From an uncultured Lactobacillus sp. (GTDB lineage Bacteria; Bacillota; Bacilli; Lactobacillales; Lactobacillaceae), in NCBI GenBank assembly GCA_946487795.1, contig CAMLUN010000002.1:1-64000 (forward strand): 64,000 bases of DNA, written 5' to 3'. Shown here in pieces: positions 1-9,206 of the stretch. Numbering within the stretch: the first letter of the stretch is position 1; every line of letters starts with the position of its first letter. Position numbers and translations under genes: made by a program. Below the pieces are notes generated by a model. The model saw only the letters and a list, made by a program, of their open reading frames with translations, searched no databases and was not told the DNA's origin.

Positions 1-46
1 AAGTCTACCACAAATGGCTTTTCTATTTTTCTAACTTAATTTTACA
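1..46 (-). mobile_element. Terminal end of an IS30-family element (rest lies outside the window)
   Basis: The first 46 bases are nearly identical to the right end of the complete IS30 element at 59326-60389, in the same orientation. The transposase of this copy should therefore lie to the left of the window and read on the minus strand. The element ends 30 bp before the mprF -10 box. Confidence 0.85.
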
Positions 47-75
47 AACGGCGACCGTAAAAATTATCAATAGTT

Positions 76-81
76 TATAAT
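76..81 (+). promoter_or_regulatory. Probable -10 box of mprF
   Basis: TATAAT at 76-81 lies 34 bp before the mprF start. No good -35 hexamer is seen about 17 bp upstream. The bases just before it, up to position 46, are IS30 sequence, so the insertion may have replaced or altered the native upstream promoter. Confidence 0.5.
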
Positions 82-115
82 AAAAGTACTAGCTATTATT
101 AAGGAGGAGTTTTTA

Positions 116-2701
116 ATGCAGCAGTTGGGCAAGCGCCTATTAAACTGGTGGTCTAAGTATTCAAAAATCATAAAAGTAGTGTTTGTAACCTCAGTCCTAG
201 TCTTTGTTATTCTCGCGTTAGGTAACTTTTTTAAAACAGTTAAATGGCATGAAGTAGGAGTTGGTTTAGCAAACCTGTCTTGGAAAAGTATCATCCTGCT
301 ACTAATTACGGGATGCATCGCAGTCATCCCTATGTTGGGGTATGATTTTGCAATCACTCATTTATTACCCGGGAAATTTAAGAAATCATATATTATCCGC
401 TGTGGATGGATTACTAACACTTTAACAAATATTGCCGGATTTGGCGGAATTCTTGGTTCTACTTTACGAGCATACTTCTATCGAAAGAACGCAACTAAGA
501 AAGAGATTCTACTTGCCATCTCTAAAATCGCTGTTTTCTCACTCTCTGGTTTATCTGTTCTTTGTTGGGTAGCTTTGATCATCATGTTTGTGTTTCACGA
601 TGGCGGCCACTTCAACCAATACGCACTTTGGCTTGTGGGGGGCGGATTATATTTTCCAATCGTTTTTTATTTTACTGTTATTCATAATAGTAAAATATTT
701 AAGGATATCACGCCCAAAGTAGGGACCTTTTTAGTCACCAGTTCAACTTGTGAATGGCTATTTGTAGCACTTTTTTTCTTACTAGTCGGTTGGTGCTTAG
801 GCGTTCGGCATAGCCTTATTAGCGTTCTGCCATTATACGTTGTTGCCCAAGTTCTCGGGGTTCTTTCAATGATTCCGGGGGCACTTGGTTCGTTTGACCT
901 TTTAATGATGTTAGAACTGTCATTACTTGGCGTTTCCCAAACTACCTCTGTTATTTGGTTATTACTATTCCGAATTTTTTACTACATCGTTCCATTAATT
1001 ATTGCCGGATTCATGTTCTTGCACTCTCTGGCATCCCAAGTTAACCAGTTTTTCGACGGATTACCATTGCTAATGGTCCGCAAACTTGCTTACTATTTAA
1101 TTACAACGTTTATGTATGTTTCTGGGATTCTGATGCTTATTACTGCTTCAATTCCAGACATCACAGCACAAAATAAGATTATCGCGAACCTTTATCCCTA
1201 TACCTTCTTCTTCCTCCACCAATTGACAACCATCTTATTTGCACTGGCTATGCTTGCCTGTGCTCGCGGTCTTCAATCAAAGGTGAAAAAGGCATACCTT
1301 CCTACTTTAATATTATTGGTAATTGGAATTGCTAATACCATTTGGAACCTGGGAACATTGAGCTTAACAATTTACCTCGTCATTGTTTTGATACTTGTTT
1401 TACTCTCTCGCCATGTGTTATACCGGAAGAAATTGGAATATTCAATTGGAAAATTCGCAATTGATAGTCTTATCTTTGCTGGGGCATGTATCCTCTATGT
1501 AATTGTCGGGGTTATTAATGCTCCTCAATATTCCAGTAAGCACCACATCCCTGATTTTCTATTTTTCCCTGGTGAAAAGATTTGGATTTCCGGACTTTTC
1601 GGATTAATCCTCGGCCTCTTATTAATTTTCGTTATTCTGCGCTACTTTATGGCCGGGACTGATCCTTTCAATATTCCAAACGTATTTGATGCTGAACGGA
1701 TCCGCAATGTTATTAAAGAATATGGAGGAAATGAAACTAGTCACCTCGCCTTCTTAAAAGATAAAAGTATCTATTATTACAGTGTTGACGATCATGATAA
1801 GCTCTTTTTCATGTATCGCCGTAAATATGATCGCTTGGTCGTAATGGGCGATCCAGTTGGAGATAAGGATAGTTGGCGACCAGCTCTTCGACAATTTGTC
1901 TTAGAAGCTGATAAGTATGGCTATCAGCTTGTCTTTTATGAAGTCTCCAGCGATATGACAATGCTTCTTCATGAATTTGGCTTCGACTTTATTAAAACCG
2001 GTGAAACTGGCCTTGTTAAGCTGGCAGACTTTACGCTTGCTGGTAAGCGACAACGATCACAACGAGCATTGATGCATAAATTTGATCGTGAAGGCTATAC
2101 CTTCTCTGTTGAAAAGCCACCATTTAGTAAAGAATTAATGCAAGAGATGAAACAAGTCTCCGATAGCTGGTTAGGAAACGAAACAGAAAAAGGATTCTCT
2201 CTCGGTTTCTTTGACTCCTACTACATTAATCAAGCACCTGTTGGCATTATCCGTGATAAAGACGGCAAAATGGTCGCCTTTGCAACGTTTATGCCGACAG
2301 GGGGTAAAAAGATTTTAACAATTGACCTCATGCGTCATAGTAAAGATGCCCCTTCTGGAATCATGGATAAAATTTTCATTAGTATGTTCCAGTACGGGCA
2401 GGAAAACGGTTATACCTACTTTGATCTCGGAATGGCACCTCTTTCGAATGTTGGTGAATATCAATTTAGCTTTATTGAAGAAAAAGCTGCACACTTCATC
2501 TATGAATATGGATATCATTTGTATGGCTTTCAAGGATTACGGCGATACAAAGATAAATATGCGACAGTTTGGTATTCACGTTATACTGCCTTCCGCAAGA
2601 AGAATTCAATCATTGCCACAATGATGATTCTAGTTAGTGTCGTTAACCAACGTGTTGATCAGCAAAACCACCGTTCAATCTTCTGGTGGTTGATTAAATA
2701 A
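116..2701 (+). CDS. mprF: Phosphatidylglycerol lysyltransferase/flippase MprF
   Basis: The 861-residue protein has the MprF layout. Many hydrophobic segments make up roughly residues 1-540 (flippase plus linking helices), followed by a soluble DUF2156 aminoacyl-transferase domain at about 545-845. Known MprF proteins transfer Lys or Ala from aminoacyl-tRNA to phosphatidylglycerol and flip the product to the outer leaflet, lowering surface charge and protecting against cationic peptides. The start follows AAGGAGGAG. It is monocistronic and ends in a strong bidirectional terminator. The amino acid transferred cannot be read from the sequence. Insertion of IS30 just upstream may change its expression. 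Confidence 0.93.
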   Translation: MQQLGKRLLNWWSKYSKIIKVVFVTSVLVFVILALGNFFKTVKWHEVGVGLANLSWKSIILLLITGCIAVIPMLGYDFAITHLLPGKFKKSYIIRCGWITNTLTNIAGFGGILGSTLRAYFYRKNATKKEILLAISKIAVFSLSGLSVLCWVALIIMFVFHDGGHFNQYALWLVGGGLYFPIVFYFTVIHNSKIFKDITPKVGTFLVTSSTCEWLFVALFFLLVGWCLGVRHSLISVLPLYVVAQVLGVLSMIPGALGSFDLLMMLELSLLGVSQTTSVIWLLLFRIFYYIVPLIIAGFMFLHSLASQVNQFFDGLPLLMVRKLAYYLITTFMYVSGILMLITASIPDITAQNKIIANLYPYTFFFLHQLTTILFALAMLACARGLQSKVKKAYLPTLILLVIGIANTIWNLGTLSLTIYLVIVLILVLLSRHVLYRKKLEYSIGKFAIDSLIFAGACILYVIVGVINAPQYSSKHHIPDFLFFPGEKIWISGLFGLILGLLLIFVILRYFMAGTDPFNIPNVFDAERIRNVIKEYGGNETSHLAFLKDKSIYYYSVDDHDKLFFMYRRKYDRLVVMGDPVGDKDSWRPALRQFVLEADKYGYQLVFYEVSSDMTMLLHEFGFDFIKTGETGLVKLADFTLAGKRQRSQRALMHKFDREGYTFSVEKPPFSKELMQEMKQVSDSWLGNETEKGFSLGFFDSYYINQAPVGIIRDKDGKMVAFATFMPTGGKKILTIDLMRHSKDAPSGIMDKIFISMFQYGQENGYTYFDLGMAPLSNVGEYQFSFIEEKAAHFIYEYGYHLYGFQGLRRYKDKYATVWYSRYTAFRKKNSIIATMMILVSVVNQRVDQQNHRSIFWWLIK

Positions 2702-2707
2702 TGTTAA

Positions 2708-2748
2708 GAGGGTGAGGAAAAACTTTTCCGTTTTTCCTCACCCTCTTT
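2708..2748. terminator. Bidirectional terminator between mprF and the PfpI gene
   Basis: A perfect 16-bp stem (2708-2723 with 2730-2745) with a 6-nt loop is followed by a short T run. It sits between two convergent genes. Confidence 0.9.
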
Positions 2749-2759
2749 ACTTTTATCGC

Positions 2760-3332
2760 CTATTTTTGATCCATTAAATAATCATATAGCATCTCATGCT
2801 TAATCTTATCAGTGTTGTATCCTAATACCTCTGCAATCTGATAAGCAAAGGCTAAGGCAGTTGCAGGTCCACGACTGGTAATGATTTTTCCATCATTATC
2901 AACAACCGTAATATCCTCTTTAAAATTTGCTGTTGGGGCAACCTTAGCAATTTCCTCGTTAATTCCCGGGAAGCAAGTATAGTTATGATTATCAAGCAAC
3001 CCATACCGAGCCAAGGCAATCGGAGCAGCACACATTGCGGCATCCCACTTATTTTCTGCATTGCGTTTTTGCATCAATTTCATCAACTTATCATTATCGC
3101 GAAGCTTTTGGGCACCCCCGCGACCACCAGGAAAGGCCACCACATCATAATTGAGGAGCCGATCACTCATTACCTCATCACAAGTTAATTCAATTCCATG
3201 AGCGCCAGGAACATGAAGATCCTCTAATCCGACCATTGTGGTTTCAATCCTCATTCGCCGGAGAACGTCCACAATTGTAAGTCCTTCAACTTCTTCACAA
3301 CCTGGTGCAAACACTACAGCAACTTTAGCCAA
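2760..3332 (-). CDS. DJ-1/PfpI (ThiJ) family protein
   Basis: The 190-residue protein matches the DJ-1/PfpI fold. A conserved Glu lies in GCEEVEG (residues 11-17) and the nucleophile-elbow Cys is Cys101 in AAMCAAP. Members include glyoxalase III/deglycase-type enzymes and oxidative-stress chaperones; the exact activity here is unknown. It lies 12 nt downstream of the esterase gene, so the two probably form one transcript ending at the terminator at 2708-2745. Confidence 0.85.
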   Translation of the reverse strand: MAKVAVVFAPGCEEVEGLTIVDVLRRMRIETTMVGLEDLHVPGAHGIELTCDEVMSDRLLNYDVVAFPGGRGGAQKLRDNDKLMKLMQKRNAENKWDAAMCAAPIALARYGLLDNHNYTCFPGINEEIAKVAPTANFKEDITVVDNDGKIITSRGPATALAFAYQIAEVLGYNTDKIKHEMLYDYLMDQK

Positions 3333-3344
3333 AATATCACCCCA

Positions 3345-4286
3345 TCAATTATTAATTGTTGCAACTACCCGTTTCATTACACCCTTTGCTTCTGGAATTT
3401 GATAAAGCGGGTAAATATGAAACAGTCCACGACCAGTATATGAGTTTACAGTGATCCCAGCGTTACGCAATTTTTGAACAAACAAGGTCACATCAGGATA
3501 TAGTATTTCCCTTGTCCCTACAAAAACAGTCACATCGCGCAACTGATCAAGATTCCCATATAAGGGACTTAAGCGATAGTCTTGATGATCTGTATCACCG
3601 GCCCACATCGTACCAATTTTTCGTAAACCGTTCACTGCTAGTGTAACATCTTTATCCTCATATTTGCTAATGAGGGGATTTGTGAGGTCAAGGTCAAGCC
3701 AAGGAGAAAATAGAATGAGGTGACCAGGCTGTGGAAGCCCCTTTTTACCAAGATATTCACAAAAGCCAGCTGCTAATCCTCCGCCAGCTGAATCGCCCAT
3801 AATAGTTACTTTACTAGCAGGCATAAGGGTATAAATTTTACTATAAAGACTAGCAATTTCTTGATAGGCGGTACGGAAAGTAGCATGCGGAACTAACGAA
3901 TAAATCGGGACATAAATCTTCGCATCCGTGGCGATTGCCAACCGATTTAAATATTGCCAATGAGTCTTATCGGGACGCTGAATATAGGCTCCCCCGGTTA
4001 GATACATGATTACTCGTTGATTATCTCCGTGATCATTTAAGACATATGTTGTTACTTCCTGTTCTTGACGCTGAACATCAACCGTCATCTCAGCAGCAGG
4101 CAAGTAGTAATCAGCTTCATTGTCAATCCATGCATTACCCACTAAGGCATTAAATTTATTATTTTCTGCAAGATCATTTTTAAACCCGCTTAATTGAATT
4201 CCCATTTCAGTAAAGGTTGCTTTACTAGAACGATGAGCACCACATCGCCGTAACTCTCGCAAACTATTCTCAAGATTATTAGCCAA
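3345..4286 (-). CDS. Alpha/beta hydrolase-fold-3 esterase (HSL/acetyl-esterase type), start region possibly frameshifted
   Basis: The catalytic Ser is Ser166 in GDSAGGG. The oxyanion-hole region is LTGGAY (residues 96-101) instead of the usual HGGG. The catalytic His is probably in GLFHIYP near the C terminus. The frame opens after a stop and only has TTG or ATT as early starts, without a well-placed ribosome site. Upstream, AGGAG followed by a GTG at 4327-4329 opens a frame that would join this one if the A8 run (4311-4318) had seven bases, giving an N terminus beginning MEKIKKFNTQIASHLANN. The 5' end may therefore carry a 1-base indel. Its natural substrate is unknown. Confidence 0.8.
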   Translation of the reverse strand: MANNLENSLRELRRCGAHRSSKATFTEMGIQLSGFKNDLAENNKFNALVGNAWIDNEADYYLPAAEMTVDVQRQEQEVTTYVLNDHGDNQRVIMYLTGGAYIQRPDKTHWQYLNRLAIATDAKIYVPIYSLVPHATFRTAYQEIASLYSKIYTLMPASKVTIMGDSAGGGLAAGFCEYLGKKGLPQPGHLILFSPWLDLDLTNPLISKYEDKDVTLAVNGLRKIGTMWAGDTDHQDYRLSPLYGNLDQLRDVTVFVGTREILYPDVTLFVQKLRNAGITVNSYTGRGLFHIYPLYQIPEAKGVMKRVVATINN

Positions 4287-4377
4287 ATGACTAGCAATTT
4301 GAGTATTAAATTTTTTTTATTTTCTCCACTGAAACGATCGCTCCTCATTTAAAATCTTACTATTATCCTATCATGAT

Positions 4378-5886
4378 TTAAGATTTTGTGTCTTTAAGAT
4401 TACCTAAAGCCATTAGCTCGCGTTGATGACAATGGTTTTGCCAGCCTAAAACTACAACTAAAATTAAGGCAATAACGATTAAAATTACTGCCGCAATGAT
4501 AATGTCGCGATACCCATTATAAAGAATCATACGCAGGGTTGGTAAAAGCTTATCTGGAAGACTACTAGCAGTTTGGGCATTTGATAATTTATTTAGCATT
4601 CTTAAGGTAATTCCGTGGTGCGTTTGAACACCCTGGAATAGCTCTTGATTAAGAATAACGCCATAAACCGCGGACATAAGGGTCTGACTCAAAATTCGTA
4701 ATAAGTATCCGAGTGAAGTAGCAATTGGCACATCCCGTAATTCAGCATCTGTTTGAACATTAATCTGTAAAATATTAAAGACAAGACCAACACCGAATCC
4801 TTCAAAAGCACCCATGAATAAAATAAGCCAGAATGGTGTTTTTTGCCCCCCAATCATTATTCCTAAATAAGCAATAAAAATTGAAGCCGCCCCACAGGTA
4901 ACAATCCAGTATTTTCCCCATCGCTCCTGCAATACCGGTACTAATTCTGAACCAATAAAGTTAGTAACCGCACCTGGAATTTGCGTCATTCCGCCAAGCA
5001 GCGCACTTAAACCTAAAATTCCCTGAGCCCACATTGGAATATAAGTGACAAATGCAATAAATGAACCCCAGATTATAACGAATAAAGTAAAATCAATTAC
5101 CAATTCGCGATTTTTAAACAGACGGCTAGGAACGATTGGGTCGACCGCCTTACTGTCAACTTTTATCATTCCGCCAAGCAATAAGAGACCAACAACTAAT
5201 AAACAGCCCACTACTAAGCCAGAAGCTGAACCAATCAATTGAACAGCTACTAAAATTATTACTAAACTGACTACCAGTAAAGTTGCTCCAAGATAATCAA
5301 CTGGCTTACCTGCAGCTTGCTTTTTCACATTCTTATAGAACAAGCTAATGATCGTAATCGCAATTAAGGCAATCGGTACATTAACATAGAAAACCCAGTG
5401 CCAACTCAACGCGTCAACAATCCATCCACCGAGTAGAGGACCAATAATCGAAGCAGTTCCAAAACAAGCACTGGCAATTCCTAATACTTGGGCTCGTTTT
5501 TTTAGGTTGTCGTACAATTCAGCAAAAACGATAAACGGGATTGTATTCATTCCGCCAGCACCAATTCCCATTACAGTTCGCGCAATAATAAACCATAAAA
5601 TATTAGGGGCTAATCCTTGAAAGATGGCTCCGACTAAAAACATGGAGGTAGCAGTAATATAGGCTTGCTTATTTCCCTTATGCTCACCAAACTTACTCCA
5701 TAATGGGGTTGCAACAGCCATTCCCAAAAGAAAAGTTGCGATGATCCACCCCATATATTGCAACCCATGAAGGTCACTGGTAATAGCTGGCAAGGCCGTA
5801 TTTACAATCGTACCATCCATCCCCGCCATGATGTTAGATAGTAACAACGCACCAGTAACAATTGTTCGTCGTTGTTGTAATTCCAC
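4378..5886 (-). CDS. MFS multidrug exporter, DHA2 (EmrB/QacA) 14-TM type
   Basis: The 502-residue, strongly hydrophobic protein carries the DHA2 signature MDGTIVNTALPAI at residues 23-35 in the first membrane segment. Residue pattern and length fit 14 membrane helices. Relatives export lipophilic cations, antibiotics or bile-type compounds by proton antiport. The start is GTG, with AGGGAG 8 nt upstream. It is probably monocistronic, with a terminator upstream separating it from the UDG/ThrE genes. The substrate cannot be told. Confidence 0.9.
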   Translation of the reverse strand: MELQQRRTIVTGALLLSNIMAGMDGTIVNTALPAITSDLHGLQYMGWIIATFLLGMAVATPLWSKFGEHKGNKQAYITATSMFLVGAIFQGLAPNILWFIIARTVMGIGAGGMNTIPFIVFAELYDNLKKRAQVLGIASACFGTASIIGPLLGGWIVDALSWHWVFYVNVPIALIAITIISLFYKNVKKQAAGKPVDYLGATLLVVSLVIILVAVQLIGSASGLVVGCLLVVGLLLLGGMIKVDSKAVDPIVPSRLFKNRELVIDFTLFVIIWGSFIAFVTYIPMWAQGILGLSALLGGMTQIPGAVTNFIGSELVPVLQERWGKYWIVTCGAASIFIAYLGIMIGGQKTPFWLILFMGAFEGFGVGLVFNILQINVQTDAELRDVPIATSLGYLLRILSQTLMSAVYGVILNQELFQGVQTHHGITLRMLNKLSNAQTASSLPDKLLPTLRMILYNGYRDIIIAAVILIVIALILVVVLGWQNHCHQRELMALGNLKDTKS

Positions 5887-5917
5887 TTTTTCATCTCCCT
5901 TAATTCTCTACGTACTA

Positions 5918-5961
5918 AAGAGGATGGAACAGAGCATCAAAGTGCGTTGTCCCATCCTCTT
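5918..5961 (-). terminator. Terminator after the UDG-like gene
   Basis: A 10-bp perfect stem (5918-5927 with 5952-5961) lies between the UDG-like gene and the MFS gene, both on the minus strand. A second AT-rich 8-bp hairpin (5980-6012) lies next to it. The T run is short. Confidence 0.6.
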
Positions 5962-6013
5962 GAATTACAAACTGTTTCCCATTATACGACCTTTGTCACA
6001 AAAAGTATAATGG

Positions 6014-6667
6014 TTATTTTTTCATTTTCTTAATGTCCTGCCCTAACTGTTGCCAGTCAGCTTTAATAGTAGGCTCCAATCGGCGGGCATAGAGTACTGC
6101 GGCCGGATGATACATCGGCATAATCCAATGCTTGTCAGTCGTCAACTCATAACCATCATGCGCATCATTAGTCCGTTGAATTTTTTCGTGGAGAAGTTGC
6201 CCATGAAGCTTACCAATATTGGCCTGACTACCAAGCAGCCGTTGTAAAGCCGTATTGCCAAGCGTAACAATAATTTTCGGCTTAACTTGAGCCAGTTCCC
6301 AATCAAACAAAGGAGCAAATGCTAAGACTTCTTTTTTAGTTGGCGTCCGGTTAGGCCGTTTTTCAATTACTTCACCTGTCTTCTTATCAATTGCCTTCTT
6401 AATACTATAAGGCCGTTGACGAACTACACTAGTAATATAAACAGTTGAACGTGAATATCCAATCGATTCAATCAATTTCATTAGTTCTTGACCGGAAGCA
6501 CCAGAAAAAGGAATATTGATCTTTTCTTCGTGACGACCAGGAGCCTCTCCTACTAACATCAAGTCTGGATTAAGTGGTCCTTGACCTGGAGTAAAACCTG
6601 TTAATTGCCGATCCTTTGTTTTTTCTTTTACCTCTGCCAGGAGTGTTGGCGGATATTCTGCAATCAT
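6014..6667 (-). CDS. Uracil-DNA glycosylase superfamily protein lacking the Fe-S cysteines
   Basis: The 217-residue protein has the family 4/5-like motif GEAPG at 40-44 and a C-terminal YHPAAVL motif. Canonical family 4 enzymes bind a 4Fe-4S cluster with four Cys. This protein has no Cys at all; the segment usually reading like KCRPP is RQRPY here. It lies 12 nt downstream of the ThrE-type gene. Excision of uracil from DNA is the family role, but activity of this Cys-free form is inferred only. The start ATG has AGGAGA upstream. Confidence 0.8.
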   Translation of the reverse strand: MIAEYPPTLLAEVKEKTKDRQLTGFTPGQGPLNPDLMLVGEAPGRHEEKINIPFSGASGQELMKLIESIGYSRSTVYITSVVRQRPYSIKKAIDKKTGEVIEKRPNRTPTKKEVLAFAPLFDWELAQVKPKIIVTLGNTALQRLLGSQANIGKLHGQLLHEKIQRTNDAHDGYELTTDKHWIMPMYHPAAVLYARRLEPTIKADWQQLGQDIKKMKK

Positions 6668-6679
6668 ATTCTCAATCTC

Positions 6680-8047
6680 CTATCCATTATGTCGCCACTT
6701 AGAATCTGTAAGAATACGAGCAGCGATCAATCCCATTGGTAAAAATACAACAATCATAAGCGCCTTGGTCATCCAAAGCGTTCCTACACTAATCGAAGTT
6801 AAACCGATATTATACATTGCCCGATACATATAAAGTCCCGGGACCATAATAACAATCGATGGAACCGTGATTGAAATTTGTGGATATTGGATTTTACGTT
6901 TAACAATTGATGCCAATAACCCGGCAACTAACGCCCCTAAAAATGCGGCTGCCCCTGCCGGTATTCCGGTCAAGTCCGTTAATTCTAAGCGTAAAGTATT
7001 AGCAATCGCCCCAATACAACCGGCAATAGCCGCCATTTTAGGCGTACTGTTAAACATTATTGAGAAGCCAAACACCCCACAAAAGCTGGCTGGCAACCGG
7101 AGTAAAAAGAGCATTAATGCAGATAGCGGCAATGCTTGAAAATTCTCAGGACGCAGGTTAACCATTAATGCTACAATCCACCCGACCAAGGTAGCAACTG
7201 TAATAATTGCGATTGCATAGGTCATCCGTTCAAGCCCGGACCGCATATCAAGTTTTGAAATATCAAGGCCACTAGTAATAAATGGAAATCCTGGAATAAT
7301 AAACAGCATTGCGCCGATATACCCTGCTTCATGACGCGAACTCACATTAAACGTTAATTGCATCAAACTTAAAGCCAGCAGGTAAGAAAGGCACGCAACT
7401 GCAACAGCAACCGCTACTCCCGCAAATAAGGTAATGTGATGGTCAATCATCTTACGACGGACATAGTTTCCGAGGCCAGCCCCGATAAAACTACAAAACA
7501 TTTCAACTGGTCCACCACCGAGTAAAAAGACGAAGGCGCTACATGCCAGAGCGGCTGCTAATCCTACTTGGTAAGGAGCGTAATTCCCTTTTGAGTGGGC
7601 AATTTCCTCCAAACGGGAGTGAATTTCTCCAATTGTCATCTCACTCCCATTCTGGTCAAATTCTTTAATAAATCGTTCCATCTGCGAAAGTTTTGTCGTA
7701 TTTACACTTGTGCTTGGCAAAGATATTGCCTGCGTATAGCTATGATGGGCATCCATACAGGTATACTCGAGGGAAACTAACCCAATATCGACCGAACAAG
7801 TCATTTTTAGCGTCCGGGCAACTGTATTCATTGAATCACGGACTCGCCATGCCCCTGTTCCATAAGAAAGCATCATTAATCCAATTCGCCCGACAATCGC
7901 TGCTCGTTCTACTAAATTAGCCTCATACGCAGGGGTGAAATTATCATTTGTAAAAAAGTCATGCCATGGAATCGCCATATGATGCTTATCAGACAAATGT
8001 TCAGTCGGCTCAAAATCATTCGCTGAGATCTCTTTATCCTTACTCAA
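6680..8047 (-). CDS. ThrE-type threonine/serine exporter (fused YjjP/YjjB domains)
   Basis: The 455-residue protein has an N-terminal soluble region of about 150 residues, then about ten hydrophobic helices. This is the fused ThrE form, which carries both halves found as separate YjjP and YjjB proteins elsewhere. Corynebacterial ThrE exports threonine and serine; related proteins move dicarboxylates, so the substrate is open. The likely start is TTG at 8047, with GAGGAG 11 nt upstream; the ATG overlapping this region hits a stop after four codons. It probably forms an operon with the UDG-like gene. Confidence 0.82.
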   Translation of the reverse strand: MSKDKEISANDFEPTEHLSDKHHMAIPWHDFFTNDNFTPAYEANLVERAAIVGRIGLMMLSYGTGAWRVRDSMNTVARTLKMTCSVDIGLVSLEYTCMDAHHSYTQAISLPSTSVNTTKLSQMERFIKEFDQNGSEMTIGEIHSRLEEIAHSKGNYAPYQVGLAAALACSAFVFLLGGGPVEMFCSFIGAGLGNYVRRKMIDHHITLFAGVAVAVAVACLSYLLALSLMQLTFNVSSRHEAGYIGAMLFIIPGFPFITSGLDISKLDMRSGLERMTYAIAIITVATLVGWIVALMVNLRPENFQALPLSALMLFLLRLPASFCGVFGFSIMFNSTPKMAAIAGCIGAIANTLRLELTDLTGIPAGAAAFLGALVAGLLASIVKRKIQYPQISITVPSIVIMVPGLYMYRAMYNIGLTSISVGTLWMTKALMIVVFLPMGLIAARILTDSKWRHNG

Positions 8048-8102
8048 AACCCATCAAGCTCCTCTTATCAATTCTCTTAACTATTTAATTATACGGCGAC
8101 TG

Positions 8103-8990
8103 TCAAGCGACGGGAGTAATTTCTTTTAATTTAGTGATTAATTGCTGCTCATCATCGCTTAAAATGTAATCCTCCCGTGTAGCAAGCGAAATAAAAAATT
8201 TTTCCGGAATTGGGTCTTTAATATCGAGGGCGACAATTCCTGGTTCATCCTTTACCGCATCTTTAACCATCAAACTAATTCCCTTATTTTGCCGTACCAA
8301 CTCTTTAATCCAGGAAACATTTGGCACCTTATAAATTGCCGTTTGTGGATTAATTTGGGCATAGGTAGAATAGGCTTGAAAGGCAGCTTTATGCACATAT
8401 TGCTGGTCATAATTAATAAAGATTTCGTTAGTTAAGTCTTGAAAACTGACTTCCTTTTTCTTTGCAAGCGGATGATCAGCACTTACGATGATACTAAATG
8501 GTCGCGCAGTTATTAATTCCGCAAAAATACCGTTTTGATCAATTGGTGCAATCGAACCCAGCATGGCAATATCGATCTTTCCTGCTTGTAATTCACTTAG
8601 CAATTCATGCGACCCCACAGAAACGATTTTTATTCGTTGAAGAAGCTGCTTAGAAAGATTGCCGATAATATGTGAAATATACATTTTTCCAATAATTGGC
8701 GGAAGACCGAATTTTATTTGTCGCTGATCAGACCGTGCTATTTCTTGATGGGCAATGTCTATTTTTTTGTTTATCGCCAACGCTTTTTCATATAGTAACT
8801 GCCCACTGCGCGTAATCATTTCATCCCTATGAACACGATCTTTGCGCACTAATTTTGTGTCAAATTCTTGCTCAAGGCGACGAATTGCCTGGGTAATACT
8901 AGGTTGAGAAACATTAAAATACTTTGCTACTTGCGTATAATTTTTTAATTTAACTAGCATGGCAAAGTATTGTAAATCACGAGTATTCAT
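8103..8990 (-). CDS. LysR-family regulator, MleR-like paralog
   Basis: An N-terminal winged helix-turn-helix spans about residues 1-60, followed by a LysR substrate-binding domain; total 295 residues. It shares the FGLPPIIG segment and general layout with the regulator divergent from mleS at 24988, so the two are paralogs within one window. No divergent target gene lies next to it: the neighbour upstream is the hydrolase gene at 9207-9998, in the same orientation. Its effector is unknown; an organic acid is plausible by analogy with MleR. Confidence 0.85.
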   Translation of the reverse strand: MNTRDLQYFAMLVKLKNYTQVAKYFNVSQPSITQAIRRLEQEFDTKLVRKDRVHRDEMITRSGQLLYEKALAINKKIDIAHQEIARSDQRQIKFGLPPIIGKMYISHIIGNLSKQLLQRIKIVSVGSHELLSELQAGKIDIAMLGSIAPIDQNGIFAELITARPFSIIVSADHPLAKKKEVSFQDLTNEIFINYDQQYVHKAAFQAYSTYAQINPQTAIYKVPNVSWIKELVRQNKGISLMVKDAVKDEPGIVALDIKDPIPEKFFISLATREDYILSDDEQQLITKLKEITPVA

Positions 8991-9140
8991 CGTCTTAACC
9001 CTTTCTATGTCGAAATAATATCTTTATCTTACGTCAATTTATACTTGAATACAAAAGAATGTTCGCAAAAGAAATCAATCTTTTCAACAAGACGGTCGGC
9101 TAAACTATCTTCATGTTATCTTGTTATTTAAAATAATAAG

Positions 9141-9168
9141 GCTGGGGGAATTTTTCATTTCTCCCAGC
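9141..9168. terminator. Terminator hairpin downstream of the citXG/hydrolase genes
   Basis: GCTGGG(GGAA)...(TTCT)CCCAGC forms a hairpin in the 216-bp gap between the hydrolase stop and the LysR start. The rest of this gap is AT-rich and holds the LysR promoter region; nothing else was seen. Confidence 0.6.
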
Positions 9169-9206
9169 TTCCGCACTAATCTTAAGCTATTCAAGTAAAT
9201 ATTAAA

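Noticed and set aside
10..357. Open frame on the minus strand within mprF and upstream
   Set aside because: It is antisense to a complete mprF gene, shows no family similarity and has no ribosome site.
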